Origin: Xanthomonas sp.
GTDB lineage: Bacteria > Pseudomonadota > Gammaproteobacteria > Xanthomonadales > Xanthomonadaceae
Length of the DNA stretch: 64,000 nt
Direction: 5' to 3'
Assembly (NCBI RefSeq): GCF_017163755.1
Contig: NZ_JAFIWC010000004.1
Coordinates: 146,432-210,431, forward strand
Part shown: in pieces, positions 19,996 through 28,861 of the stretch
Position numbering within the stretch: the stretch's first letter is position 1
Layout: the number at the start of each line of letters is the position of its first letter
Notes under the pieces: model-generated
What the model saw: the letters and a program-made list of their open reading frames with translations, nothing else
Told to the model about the DNA's origin: nothing
Database searches by the model: none
Program-made: the position numbers and the translations under genes

Positions 19996-20983
19996 CACTG
20001 CCTCCCGGTTCGCTGGTTCGTAGGCCCGAGGATACTCCTCCCGCCGACGCCGGCGCGTGCCAGCTGTCTACCAGGTACAACGGGCGCTGCTTGGACTCCT
20101 CGTACAGCCGGCCCAGGTACTCGCCGATCAGGCCCAGCGCCATCAGCTGCACCCCGCCGAGGAACAGGATCACCGCCATCATCGTCGGCCAGCCGGCAAC
20201 CGCATCGCCCCACAGCGCGGCCTTGACCACCACCCAGGTGCCGAACACGAACGCGCACAGTGCCGTCAGCAGGCCCAGATAGGTGGCCACGCGCAGCGGC
20301 GCGGTGGAGAAACTGGTGATGCCTTCCAGCGCGAAATTCCACAACCGCCACAGGCTGAACTTGCTGCGCCCGGCCAGCCGCGGCGCGCGCCGGTACGGCA
20401 GCGCGGCCTGGCGGAAACCGACCCAGCCGAACAGGCCCTTCATGAAGCGGTGGCGTTCGCGCAGCTGCTTCAACGCGCCCAACGCGCGCGGCGACAGCAG
20501 GCGGAAATCGCCGGTATCGGCCGGGATCGGCGTCTTGGACAGCCGCCCGATCACCCGGTAGAACAACGAGGCGGTGCTGCGCTTGAGCCAGCTCTCGCCT
20601 TCGCGCGCCACGCGCGTGCCGTAGATGTCGTCGAAACCGGCGCGCCAGCGCGCGACGAACTGCGGGATCAGCTCCGGCGGATCCTGTCCGTCGGCGTCCA
20701 GGATCATCGCCGCGCCGTGCTCGACGAAATCCAGCCCGGCGGTCAGCGCCGATTCCTTGCCGAAATTGCGCGACAGCCGCAGCACGCCGACGCGCTCGTC
20801 CTGCGCGGCGAGCGCGCGCATCACCTCCCAGGTCGCATCGCGGCTGCCGTCGTCCACGTACAGCACCCGCCCCTCGATCCCGTCCAGCCCGTCCATCGCG
20901 GCGCGGATCCGCGGATGCAGCAACGGCAGGGTCTGCGCCTCGTTGAAGGCGGTGACGACGACGGTCAGGCGCTCGGGTTCCAT
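19955..20983 (-). CDS. Family 2 glycosyltransferase (DPM1/GtrB-like) with two membrane helices
   Basis: A 342-residue inner-membrane glycosyltransferase. The cytoplasmic GT2 domain starts LTVVVTAFNEAQTLP, with nucleotide-binding VLYVDDGSRDAT and DADGQDPPELIP (the DxD-type metal site), and LSRNFGKESALTAGLD. Two C-terminal helices (about residues 226-250 and 262-287), then GEYLGRLYEESKQRPLY, are typical of undecaprenyl-phosphate glucose/mannose transferases of the GtrB/ArnC class. It likely loads a sugar onto undecaprenyl phosphate for surface glycan modification; the sugar is not predictable. The start at 20983 gives the conserved MEPERLTVV beginning. It lies 36 bp downstream of mtgA on the same strand. 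Confidence 0.9.
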   Translation of the reverse strand: MEPERLTVVVTAFNEAQTLPLLHPRIRAAMDGLDGIEGRVLYVDDGSRDATWEVMRALAAQDERVGVLRLSRNFGKESALTAGLDFVEHGAAMILDADGQDPPELIPQFVARWRAGFDDIYGTRVAREGESWLKRSTASLFYRVIGRLSKTPIPADTGDFRLLSPRALGALKQLRERHRFMKGLFGWVGFRQAALPYRRAPRLAGRSKFSLWRLWNFALEGITSFSTAPLRVATYLGLLTALCAFVFGTWVVVKAALWGDAVAGWPTMMAVILFLGGVQLMALGLIGEYLGRLYEESKQRPLYLVDSWHAPASAGGVSSGLRTSEPGGSDAYGETAVGRERA

Positions 20984-21019
20984 CGGCCGATGGTACGGAG
21001 CCGGTCCGGCGTTCACCAG

Positions 21020-21805
21020 CTAGCGCGCCGGCGCGTGCAGATAGCCGGGCCCGCCCAGCTGCCGCGCCTGGCGCTGGATCCAGTTCGCGCGGCGCTGCAC
21101 GTACGGCCCCGGCCGCGCCGCGCTGTAGCGCTGCGGCGCCGGCAGCACCGCGGCCAGGCGCGCGCTCTCGGCCGGGCTCAGCCGCGCCGCGTCCTTGCCC
21201 CAGAAGCGGCGCGCCGCCGCCTGCGCGCCGTACACGCCGTCGCCGAACTCGGCGACGTTGGCATAGACCTCCAGGATCCGCTGCTTGGACCACAGCGCCT
21301 CGATCAACACCGTGTACCAGGCTTCCAGGCCCTTGCGGATCCAGCTGCGGCCCTGCCACAGGAACAGGTTCTTGGCGACCTGCTGGCTGATCGTGCTGGC
21401 CCCGCGCAGGCGCCCGCCGCGCGCGTTGTGGTCGCGCGCCTTCTCGATCGCGTCCAGGTCGAACCCGTGGTGCAGCGGGAAGCGCTGGTCCTCGGCGGCG
21501 ACCAGCGAGATCGGCAGGCTGGGGGCGATCTGCTGCGCGTCGCGCCAGTCGTAGGCGATGCGGAACGACCATTCGCCCTGGCCCCACGCGCGCAGCTGGC
21601 GCTCGGCCATCATCGCCGAGAACGGCGGATCGACGAAGCGCAGCACCGCCACCTGCAATACGCTCGCCGCGGCGAACAACAGCGGCGCGGCCAGCAGCCA
21701 GCGGCCCCAGCGCCGCCACCGCGATCGCGGCCGCGCCGGCGGCGCGCCACTTGCAACGTCCGCCCGCGCCCCCATTGCTATGCGTTCTTCGACTTTCTTC
21801 ACCAT
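21020..21805 (-). CDS. mtgA: Monofunctional biosynthetic peptidoglycan transglycosylase
   Basis: A 261-residue GT51 enzyme that polymerises lipid II into glycan strands at the inner membrane. A transmembrane helix ([19 protein letters not shown], about 38-56) precedes the catalytic domain. Motif 1 is [15 protein letters not shown] with the catalytic Glu, motif 2 is [19 protein letters not shown], and [31 protein letters not shown] follows. No transpeptidase domain is attached, hence monofunctional. The ATG at 21805 is the first start; MGARAD, ten residues in, is an alternative. It is divergent from hslO. Confidence 0.96.
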   Translation of the reverse strand: MVKKVEERIAMGARADVASGAPPARPRSRWRRWGRWLLAAPLLFAAASVLQVAVLRFVDPPFSAMMAERQLRAWGQGEWSFRIAYDWRDAQQIAPSLPISLVAAEDQRFPLHHGFDLDAIEKARDHNARGGRLRGASTISQQVAKNLFLWQGRSWIRKGLEAWYTVLIEALWSKQRILEVYANVAEFGDGVYGAQAAARRFWGKDAARLSPAESARLAAVLPAPQRYSAARPGPYVQRRANWIQRQARQLGGPGYLHAPAR

Positions 21806-21856
21806 GATGACCCGCTATCCTTCTGCCGCCATCTTCCCATGCGCAGCGAGCCCGCG

Positions 21857-22747
21857 ATGAGCGCCAACGACCAGTTGACCCGTTTCCTGCTGCCGGCGGC
21901 CGGCGTGCGCGGGGTGCATGTCGAGCTCGGCCAGGCGTGGCGCGAGATCCTCAGCCGCGCCAGCTATCCCGTCGCGGCCACCGAACTGCTCGGCGAGGCC
22001 TGCGTCGCCGCGGCGCTGTTCACCGGCCACACCAAGGTCGACGGCCGCCTGTCGGTGCAGCTGCGCAGCCAGGGTGCGCTGCGCACGCTGTTCGCCGAAT
22101 GCACCGCCGCCGGCACCTTGCGCGGCATCGCGCAACTGGTCGACGGCCACGACGCGCCGCGCGACCTGCGCGAACTCGGCGAGCAGGCGCTGATGGCCAT
22201 CACCATCGAGAACCCGGGGCTGGACCCGCGCGAGCCGCAGCGCTACCAGAGCCTGGTGGCGCTGTCGGCGGCGGAGCTGGGCGAGGCGTTCGAGGACTAC
22301 TTCCGCCAGTCCGAACAGCTGCCGACGCGGCTGGTGCTGGCCGCCGACGGCGCACGGGCGGCCGGTTTGCTGCTGCAGAAGCTGCCCGGCGACGCCGGCG
22401 ACCAGGACGGCTGGAACCGCGCCGGCGCGCTGTTCGAGACCGTGGCCGAAGACGAACTGCTGTCGCTGCCGGCCGACATCCTGCTGCACCGGCTGTTCCA
22501 CGAGGAAGCCCCGGAAGTGCTCGGGCGCAAGCCTTTGCGCTTCGGCTGTTCCTGCTCGCGCGAGCGCGTGGCGGCGATGCTGCGCTCGCTGGGCGAGGAG
22601 GAAGCGCGGGCCGCCGCCGAGGCCACCGGCCAGGTCGAGATCCGCTGCGAGTTCTGCGGACGCCGTTATGACTTCCCCTTGACGGAATTCGGCGTATTGT
22701 TCGCTGTAACGCCGGCTGAACCGCCCCCGCCGGAGCGCTTGCAATAG
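21857..22747 (+). CDS. hslO: Hsp33 redox-regulated chaperone
   Basis: A 296-residue cytoplasmic holdase activated by oxidation. The N terminus DQLTRFLLPAAGVRG and the LLGEACVAAALF segment match Hsp33. The C-terminal zinc centre is complete, with CSC at FGCSCSRERV and CEFC at IRCEFCGRRYDF about 30 residues later. Zinc loss and disulfide formation there trigger chaperone activity. ATG 21857 gives the usual MSxxDQL start; an in-frame ATG at 21839 is possible. The C-terminal proline-rich tail after FAVTPAE is a small extension. Confidence 0.96.
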   Translation: MSANDQLTRFLLPAAGVRGVHVELGQAWREILSRASYPVAATELLGEACVAAALFTGHTKVDGRLSVQLRSQGALRTLFAECTAAGTLRGIAQLVDGHDAPRDLRELGEQALMAITIENPGLDPREPQRYQSLVALSAAELGEAFEDYFRQSEQLPTRLVLAADGARAAGLLLQKLPGDAGDQDGWNRAGALFETVAEDELLSLPADILLHRLFHEEAPEVLGRKPLRFGCSCSRERVAAMLRSLGEEEARAAAEATGQVEIRCEFCGRRYDFPLTEFGVLFAVTPAEPPPPERLQ

Positions 22748-22778
22748 TGGAAAGGGCGAAGCGTCTGGGGAGGCGAAC

Positions 22779-22807
22779 TTGTTAAAGAAACATAAATCCT
22801 CTAGCAT
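22779..22807 (+). promoter_or_regulatory. Predicted sigma-70 promoter for the exported protein at 22862
   Basis: TTGTTA at 22779-22784 and TAGCAT at 22802-22807 are separated by exactly 17 bp, in a locally A/T-rich stretch within otherwise GC-rich DNA. The predicted start near 22814 leaves a 48-nt leader. Confidence 0.6.
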
Positions 22808-22861
22808 CATTCACCCCGCCCGGCGGGAACTTTGCGTTCCCGCCAGAGTCTGAGACCCCTG

Positions 22862-23725
22862 ATGCGACCGCTATTGCGCCTGACCGTTGCCCTGTTGATC
22901 GCCCTCGCGGCGAGCACGGGCGCGCATGCGCAAAGCAAGCCGTCGGCCGGCAATCGCGACAGCACTGTCCTGCCGGTCTGGAACAAGGGCAGCGGCAAGG
23001 TCGAAGCCCTGCTCTATCTGGAACCGACCGGCGAACAGGCGGTCGGCGCGCGCTGGCATTTCGGGCGCAATTCGCTGGACGCCGCGTTCGGCCTGTCGTC
23101 CGGCGACTCGCTTGGCCTGCTGTGCAGCAGCGCCAGTGGCAGCAGCATCAGCGGGCTGGCCAGCCACTGCATGCTCGCCAGCCTCGGCGACGACGACAAC
23201 GACACCGGCCAGCGCCTGGCCGCGACCACCACCTTCAACCGTCCCGGCGGGCGGCTGTCGCTGTCGGCCGGTACCGGCCGCGACAACCTGCCGGCATGGC
23301 TGGCCGGCGCCAACAAGACCCCGTCGCTGCGCATGGAGCAGAACGACCTGACCGTGTTCGCGCAGCAGAACATCGGCCGCGAGGGCTTCGTGTCGATCGG
23401 CGGCACCTACGCCCGCGCGCGCCTGGTCCCGATTTCCGACGCCTCGCCGGCGCTGGTCGACCAGTGGGACAGCAAGAGCCTGACCCTGGGTGGCGGCTAC
23501 GGCTCGTTCAGCGCCAACGTGATCGGCCGCGTCGTCGACGTCCCTGGCCAGCCCGGCAAGTGGGAGGGTGTGGGCCTGGGCCTGACCTGGCGCACCCCGT
23601 GGAGCGGCCAGCTGACGGTCGGCGCCGAGAACGTGATCACCCGCGGCAAGAACCCGTTCGCGCCGAACAACGTCAGCACCGACGAGGGTACGGTGCCGTA
23701 TGTAAGGTACGAGCAGGATCTCTGA
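22862..23725 (+). CDS. Exported protein of unknown function
   Basis: A 287-residue protein with a clear signal peptide (RPLLRLTVALLIALAASTGAHA-QS). The mature part has many short amphipathic strands with aromatic ends (VEALLYLEP, GARWHFG, RLSLSAGTG, FVSIGGTYARARL, SLTLGGGYGSF, GVGLGLTW), a pattern expected of an outer-membrane beta barrel. It ends PYVRYEQDL rather than with the usual terminal Phe. I do not recognise a named family. Two cysteines (LLCSSAS and SHCMLAS) could form a disulfide. ATG 22862 was preferred to a TTG at 22832 because it starts the signal peptide directly. It has its own promoter and a strong terminator, so it is probably monocistronic. Confidence 0.72.
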   Translation: MRPLLRLTVALLIALAASTGAHAQSKPSAGNRDSTVLPVWNKGSGKVEALLYLEPTGEQAVGARWHFGRNSLDAAFGLSSGDSLGLLCSSASGSSISGLASHCMLASLGDDDNDTGQRLAATTTFNRPGGRLSLSAGTGRDNLPAWLAGANKTPSLRMEQNDLTVFAQQNIGREGFVSIGGTYARARLVPISDASPALVDQWDSKSLTLGGGYGSFSANVIGRVVDVPGQPGKWEGVGLGLTWRTPWSGQLTVGAENVITRGKNPFAPNNVSTDEGTVPYVRYEQDL

Positions 23726-23751
23726 GCCCCTCTGGCCCCATGTCTCCTTAG

Positions 23752-23779
23752 AAAAAAGCGCCCGCTGGGCGCTTTTTTT
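23752..23779. terminator. Bidirectional Rho-independent terminator
   Basis: AAAAAAGCGCCC-GCT-GGGCGCTTTTTTT is a perfect stem with A and T runs on both flanks, 26 bp after the stop of the exported protein. It also insulates the TonB receptor gene downstream. Confidence 0.93.
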
Positions 23780-23963
23780 GTGCTGAATGCGAGGTATCCA
23801 GGAATTGACCTTCACCCGATTCCATCAATTTGTTAACGCTACTTTAATTCTTGCTCAAGGCGGGATACCATCGGGTCACCCTGAAGGTTTTGGCGTCGCG
23901 CTTTCGACTCCACCGGCAGGCACACCATGGGTCAAACCCAGATCTCATTCGGAGAGAGAGCTA

Positions 23964-26897
23964 ATGAATTGCAAGACCAACAAACTGCGCGATGCAGTTG
24001 TGCTCGCGCTTGTCGTGGGCGCCAGCGGCACCACCGGCGTTGCGTTTGCGCAGGATGCCGGCAGTGGAAGCGCCACCAACCTGGATCGCATCGAAGTCAC
24101 CGGTTCGCGTATCCGCCAAGTGGATACGGAAACCGCGCAGCCTGTGCTGCTGATCAGCCGTGACCAGATCGAGAAGCAGGGTTTCAAGTCCGTAGCGGAC
24201 ATCCTGCAGAACATTCCGACCGCAGGCTCTCCAGCCATTAGCCGTACCTCGCCTCTGGCGTCGGGTGAGAACGTCGGTGGCTACTACATCGACCTGCGCA
24301 ATCTCGGTGCCAACCGCACTCTGATCCTGGTCGACGGCAAGCGCCTTGGCGCTACCAACGGCGGCTTGCAGGACGTTTCCTCGATCCCAGCCGTCTCGGT
24401 CGAGCGCATTGAAGTGTTGAAGGATGGCGCGTCCACCATCTACGGTTCCGACGCCATTGCCGGCGTAATCAACATCATCACCCGCAAGAATTTCGATGGC
24501 GCCGAAGCCAATGCCTATATTGGCCAGTGGGGCCAGGGCGACGGCCAGCGCCAGGTCTACGATTTCATCATCGGAACCACCGGCGAGCGCGGCTCGCTGA
24601 CCGCGGGCGTCGAATACACCAAGGAAGATCCGGTGTGGGCGCGGGACCGCTGGTTCAGCCGCGACCGTTTCCCCACCGGTGAAAAGTCCGATCCGCGTCC
24701 GGGCGGCCTGTCCGGCACCACGCAGTTCGGCCGTTTCAGCTACGACACCGGCACCGTGGACGACGATGGCGACCCCATCTTCGCAACCCGTACGCTGCGT
24801 CGCGATGTCGCCGGCTTGAATCCGGCCGATTTCAGCAGCTACCGCCCGCTGAACGGCACGGACGTATCCAACCCTGCGCTCGCCTCCACTGTCTATAGCG
24901 GCATCGAGCGCAAGTCGGCATTCTTGAACGGTACGTTCAATTTCACCGACAACGTTCGGTTCGACACCAGCGTCCTGTACACCGACCGCGAGTCGTTTGC
25001 GCAGAATGCAGGCTATCCGTTCAATAGCGCGAATTTCGAGCTTTCCGCAGGCGGCCTGTCGGAAGACAGCGTCTTCAATCCGCTGGGCAACCAGGCAGCG
25101 GGTACCCTTCCTCCGGGCGTCGCTCCGCAGGCAGTTCAGTACGTGCGTCGTGGCTGGGAAGTTCCGCGCGAAGTGCATAACAGCGTCACCACGTACCGCT
25201 TCACCGGCACATTCAGCGGCACCTTCGAGTTCGGCGCCGACAAGTTCTGGGATTGGGACGCGGGCTATCTGTACAACCAGAACAAGGGGGTCCAGGTCAG
25301 CACCGGCAACCTGAACACCTATGCGGTCGGATTGGCCACCGGTCCGTCCTTCATCAATGCCGAAGGTGTGGCGCAGTGCGGTACGGCAGCCAGCCCGATC
25401 CCGCTGGGCACCTCGGCCGGCAACTGCACCCCGTGGAACCCGCTGGTCCCGTACGGCTACAACGGCGCCAACGGCTTGGCAGATCCGAACGTGCAGGGCT
25501 TCCTGTATCAGGATGGCCAGGCCGTTTCGAAGACCGAAACGAAGAACTTCTTCGCCAACATCTCCGGCACCATCGTCAGCCTGCCTGCCGGTGACCTGGG
25601 TGTTGCGGTCGGTCTCGAACACCGCGAGGAAAGCGGTAGCTTCTCTCCCGACGCGATGGCGCAAACCGGCATCTCCACCGATCTGGCTGCGGGCCCGACC
25701 CGAGGCAAGTACAGCCTGGACGAAGTCTATGCCGAGTTCCAGGTACCGCTGCTCGCGGACATGCCGTTCGCTCAGGAACTGAGCCTGTCGCTCGCCAGCC
25801 GCTATTCGGACTACGACAACTTCGGCAACACCGTCAACAGCAAGTTCGGCTTCAAGTGGAAGCCGATCGACTCGCTGCTGGTCCGCGGCACCTGGGCGGA
25901 AGGCTTCCGTGCCCCGACCATCGCCGATCTGTATGGTGGCCTGTCTCAGAGCTTTGAGAACTACACCGATCCGTGCGACACCTCGTTCGGTACGGCTGGC
26001 GGCAATCCGCGCTGCTTGGCCGACGTGCCGGCCGGTTTCCGCCAGCTCAACGCTTCGGGCACCACCGTGGCCCCGGGTCCTGGTGAGCAGTCGAATGTGC
26101 CGTTCATTTCCGGCTCCACGCCGACGCTGACCCCGGAAACCTCCACCTCCAAGACCCTGGGTCTGGTATGGAGCCCGGAATTCATCAGCGGTCTGAACGC
26201 GTCGCTTGACTGGTGGCATGTCCGCATCGAGAACACGATCGTGTCCGACGACCCGACCACGCTGCTCGAAGACTGCTATCTGCGTGGCATCGAATCGCGC
26301 TGCACCGGCTTCACCCGCAACGCCGCGGGCAACGTCACGGAGCTGTCCTTTGGCTTGCGCAATGCCGGTTATCAGGAAACCGAAGGCTACGACTTCGACC
26401 TGAACTACCGCTTTGATACTCCTTGGGGCAACTTCAACGCCGCGTGGTTGAGCACCTATGTGGTCAAGAACGAGCTGAAGCAGGACAACTCGGACAACCC
26501 GCCGAGCCAGCAGAACGGCTATGGCGGCTACTTCCGTGTCCGCTCGAACCTGACCTTGACCTGGCAGATGAATGACTGGGCCGTCAGCTGGAGCACGCGT
26601 TACTACTCCAGCACGAAGGAGCAGTGCTTCTTCGACGAACGTTGCAGCACTCCGGACTTCAGCGCGCCGGAGTACGCAGGCGCCACCTACCCCGTCAACA
26701 AGATCGGTTCGAACACCTTCCATGACGTGCAGGTCAGCTACAACACGCCGTGGAATGCGACCGTCGCGGTGGGCGCGAACAATGTGTTCGAGCATTACTC
26801 CGCTCCTGCATACGCGCAGCCGAACTCCGGCTACTCGTACTACGGCGGTTATGACATCGGTCGTTTCATCTACATGAAGTACCAGCAGCGCTTCTGA
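23964..26897 (+). CDS. TonB-dependent receptor
   Basis: A 977-residue outer-membrane receptor. ATG 23964 follows GGAGAG and starts a signal peptide (VVLALVVGASGTTGVAFA-QD). A TonB-box-like stretch (LDRIEVTGSRI) and the plug domain follow: VADILQNIPTAG, YYIDLRNLGANRTLILVDGKRLG, VERIEVLKDGASTIYGSDAIAGVINIITRK. The 22-strand barrel ends with YDIGRFIYMKYQQRF and the terminal Phe. Loop cysteines occur in pairs. The substrate is unknown; no dedicated periplasmic or inner-membrane partner lies next to it. Codons such as GGT, CGT and GTT are commoner than in neighbouring genes, consistent with very high expression or a separate history. The 184-bp upstream gap shows no clear promoter. Confidence 0.94.
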   Translation: MNCKTNKLRDAVVLALVVGASGTTGVAFAQDAGSGSATNLDRIEVTGSRIRQVDTETAQPVLLISRDQIEKQGFKSVADILQNIPTAGSPAISRTSPLASGENVGGYYIDLRNLGANRTLILVDGKRLGATNGGLQDVSSIPAVSVERIEVLKDGASTIYGSDAIAGVINIITRKNFDGAEANAYIGQWGQGDGQRQVYDFIIGTTGERGSLTAGVEYTKEDPVWARDRWFSRDRFPTGEKSDPRPGGLSGTTQFGRFSYDTGTVDDDGDPIFATRTLRRDVAGLNPADFSSYRPLNGTDVSNPALASTVYSGIERKSAFLNGTFNFTDNVRFDTSVLYTDRESFAQNAGYPFNSANFELSAGGLSEDSVFNPLGNQAAGTLPPGVAPQAVQYVRRGWEVPREVHNSVTTYRFTGTFSGTFEFGADKFWDWDAGYLYNQNKGVQVSTGNLNTYAVGLATGPSFINAEGVAQCGTAASPIPLGTSAGNCTPWNPLVPYGYNGANGLADPNVQGFLYQDGQAVSKTETKNFFANISGTIVSLPAGDLGVAVGLEHREESGSFSPDAMAQTGISTDLAAGPTRGKYSLDEVYAEFQVPLLADMPFAQELSLSLASRYSDYDNFGNTVNSKFGFKWKPIDSLLVRGTWAEGFRAPTIADLYGGLSQSFENYTDPCDTSFGTAGGNPRCLADVPAGFRQLNASGTTVAPGPGEQSNVPFISGSTPTLTPETSTSKTLGLVWSPEFISGLNASLDWWHVRIENTIVSDDPTTLLEDCYLRGIESRCTGFTRNAAGNVTELSFGLRNAGYQETEGYDFDLNYRFDTPWGNFNAAWLSTYVVKNELKQDNSDNPPSQQNGYGGYFRVRSNLTLTWQMNDWAVSWSTRYYSSTKEQCFFDERCSTPDFSAPEYAGATYPVNKIGSNTFHDVQVSYNTPWNATVAVGANNVFEHYSAPAYAQPNSGYSYYGGYDIGRFIYMKYQQRF

Positions 26898-26925
26898 TCG
26901 CGTAGAAATTCGCGATGGCGTCACC

Positions 26926-26957
26926 ACAACGGCCCCGAAAGGGGCCGTTGTTTTTTA
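26926..26957 (+). terminator. Rho-independent terminator after the TonB receptor
   Basis: ACAACGGCCCC at 26926-26936 pairs perfectly with GGGGCCGTTGT at 26941-26951 around a GAAA tetraloop, followed by six T residues. Confidence 0.95.
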
Positions 26958-27189
26958 AAACTGGCTTCGACGCATCGATCGAGAATTGCTGCGAGCGGTT
27001 GTTCAAAAGACCGTCAGCTGAAGACGTGGCTATTCGCAGTTCGCCCCCTCTTCATCTGCGCTCGGAACTAGTCACCCGTAACCACTTTACGAAGAGTGAA
27101 CCGATGCAGGAGGTGCAGTCGACCACGAGACTTACGCTCCGGGACTTACACAACCAAGCAGAGCCCCGCTTGCGTGCCCGCCTTCGCTC
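26958..27189. other. Gene-free, lower-GC spacer
   Basis: Between the receptor terminator and the TetR stop lies DNA visibly richer in A/T than its surroundings. No ORF with family resemblance, repeat or RNA fold was recognised. It may be decayed sequence. Confidence 0.5.
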
Positions 27190-27801
27190 TCAACCCGGAA
27201 TCAACGTCACGATCACGTGCTCGACGTAGGCCTCGAATTCCTCGCGGGCCTGCTTGGGCTGGTGCAGCTGCAGCGACAGCTGCAGGAAGCCGACGTAGGC
27301 CGCATAGGCCAGGCGCGCGCGGTGCTGGGCGTCGGTGCGGCTCAGGCCGGCCTGGCGGAACGAGGCGATCAGGTAGTCCATGCGGCGCTGCGAGACGCGG
27401 TCGATCACCGGGCGCACCGCCGGGTGATCCAGCGCCTTGAGCAACTCGCTGTAGATGATGTGCGGCTTGACCTCGTGCGCGACCAGTTGGAACAGCGCGC
27501 GCAGGCGCGTGCGCGGGTCGGGGACTTCTTCCAGGCTGCCGAACACCTGTTGCTGTTCCACCACCTCCCAGCGTTCCAGCGCGGCCTGCAGCAAGGCATC
27601 GCGCGAGGGGAAATGCCAGTAGAAGCTGCCCTTGGTCACGCCAAGACGCCTGGCCAAAGGCTCCACCGCGACGGCGCTGACGCCCTGTTCGGCGATCAGG
27701 TCCAAAGCGGCCTGCGCCCAATCCTCGGCGCTGAGTCGGTTGTTGCGGCCGCCACTCGGAGCGGCGGCATCGTCGGAAGAGGGAGCGGAGGCGTCGTTCA
27801 T
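27190..27801 (-). CDS. TetR family transcriptional regulator
   Basis: A 203-residue repressor-type protein. The helix-turn-helix lies at about residues 20-66: DWAQAALDLIAEQGVSAVAVEPLARRLGVTKGSFYWHFPSRDALLQAALERWE, of which LGVTKGSFYWHF is the recognition segment. The C-terminal ligand and dimer domain is all-helical, with no recognisable subfamily motif. It is divergent from a hydrolase-fadE-thioesterase operon and very probably controls it, since two similar palindromes lie in the shared 139-bp gap. A fatty acyl-CoA or similar lipid ligand is plausible. The start at 27801 removes a non-homologous N-terminal stretch present in the longer frame. Confidence 0.9.
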   Translation of the reverse strand: MNDASAPSSDDAAAPSGGRNNRLSAEDWAQAALDLIAEQGVSAVAVEPLARRLGVTKGSFYWHFPSRDALLQAALERWEVVEQQQVFGSLEEVPDPRTRLRALFQLVAHEVKPHIIYSELLKALDHPAVRPVIDRVSQRRMDYLIASFRQAGLSRTDAQHRARLAYAAYVGFLQLSLQLHQPKQAREEFEAYVEHVIVTLIPG

Positions 27802-27890
27802 CCGACGATTTAACCATACGCCGCAGTCGGTTGCAGTATGTGCACGCCATGAACCGCGCGCAAATGCCTGTCGGCGAAGGGTTTGGCAAA

Positions 27891-27944
27891 CCATACCCTA
27901 TCGTATTGACAAGGCGGTCGGCTTATCCATACCATCTCGTATGG
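27891..27944 (+). promoter_or_regulatory. Paired TetR-type operators over the hydrolase promoter
   Basis: Two related 18-bp palindromes occur: CCATACCCTATCGTATTG at 27891-27908 and CCATACCATCTCGTATGG at 27927-27944, centres 36 bp apart. The second overlaps the ATG at 27941. TTGACA at 27906-27911 and CATACC at 27928-27933 are spaced 16 bp, so the promoter is embedded between the sites. Predicted transcription would begin at about the ATG. Half-sites CCATAC and GTATGT also occur at 27814-27841 near the TetR start. Confidence 0.72.
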
Positions 27945-28861
27945 TCATTTCAGCCACCTCCGCCCCTGCCGTGTCGACCGCGCCGCTGACCGTTGCCGAC
28001 GACCTGCGCCTGGCGGCCACCACGTTGCCGCAGGGCGATGCCGGCAGCGTGCTGTTCGCACACGGCTTCGGCCAGACCCGCCATGCTTGGTCGGCGACCG
28101 CGGCCGCGCTGAACCGCAGCGGCTATCGCAGCGTGGCCTACGACGCGCGCGGGCACGGCGATTCGCAGCGCAATCCGGCTGCCGTTCCCTATCGCGGCGA
28201 GCAGTTCACCGACGACCTGATCGTGATCGCCGGCGAGATGGCGCAGGCGCCGGTGCTGGTGGCCGCGTCGATGGGCGGGCTGTTCGGGCTGATGGCCGAA
28301 TCGCGTTGGCCCGGTTTGTTCCGCGCGATGGTGCTGGTGGACATCACTCCGCGCTGGCAGCCGGCCGGGGTGGAGCGCATCCTCGCCTTCATGACCGCGC
28401 ACCCGCACGGGTTCGCTTCGCTGGACGCCGCCGGCGACGCCATCGCCGCCTATCTGCCGCAGCGCTCGCGCAAATCCGCCGATGCCTTGCGCAGCGTGCT
28501 GCGCCAGCACGACGACCGGCGCTGGTACTGGCACTGGGATCCGCGCCTGGTCGAGGAGCTGGCGCGCGACAGCGAACAGCACCAGGACGCCATCGCCCAG
28601 GCCGCGCGCAACGTGCGCTGCCCGCTGCTGCTGATCAGCGGCGGGCGCAGCGACCTGGTCACGCCGCAGACGATATCCGAGTTCCTGTCGCTGGTGCCGC
28701 ATGCGCAGCACGCGCATCTGCCCGATGCCACGCATATGCTGGCCGGCGACGACAACGGCGCATTTACCGCCACTGTGTTGCACTATCTGGACGCACTGCC
28801 ACCGGCGCACGCCGGCGCACCGTCCGCCGTCACCGAGCACGTCCCCGGAGCAAGTCCATGA
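27941..28861 (+). CDS. Alpha/beta hydrolase, first gene of a lipid operon
   Basis: A 306-residue cytoplasmic alpha/beta hydrolase without a signal peptide. VLFAHGFGQTRHAW is the oxyanion segment, YDARGHGDS is the second conserved strand, and VLVAASMGGLFGLM gives the nucleophile Ser in ASMGG. A late Asp in SGGRSDLVTP and His in LPDATHMLAG complete the triad. It could be an acyl ester or thioester hydrolase. The stop overlaps the fadE start (ATGA), which ties it to fatty-acid oxidation. No ribosome site precedes the ATG and the predicted promoter is adjacent, so the message may be leaderless. The operator pair spans the start. Confidence 0.88.
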   Translation: MVISATSAPAVSTAPLTVADDLRLAATTLPQGDAGSVLFAHGFGQTRHAWSATAAALNRSGYRSVAYDARGHGDSQRNPAAVPYRGEQFTDDLIVIAGEMAQAPVLVAASMGGLFGLMAESRWPGLFRAMVLVDITPRWQPAGVERILAFMTAHPHGFASLDAAGDAIAAYLPQRSRKSADALRSVLRQHDDRRWYWHWDPRLVEELARDSEQHQDAIAQAARNVRCPLLLISGGRSDLVTPQTISEFLSLVPHAQHAHLPDATHMLAGDDNGAFTATVLHYLDALPPAHAGAPSAVTEHVPGASP

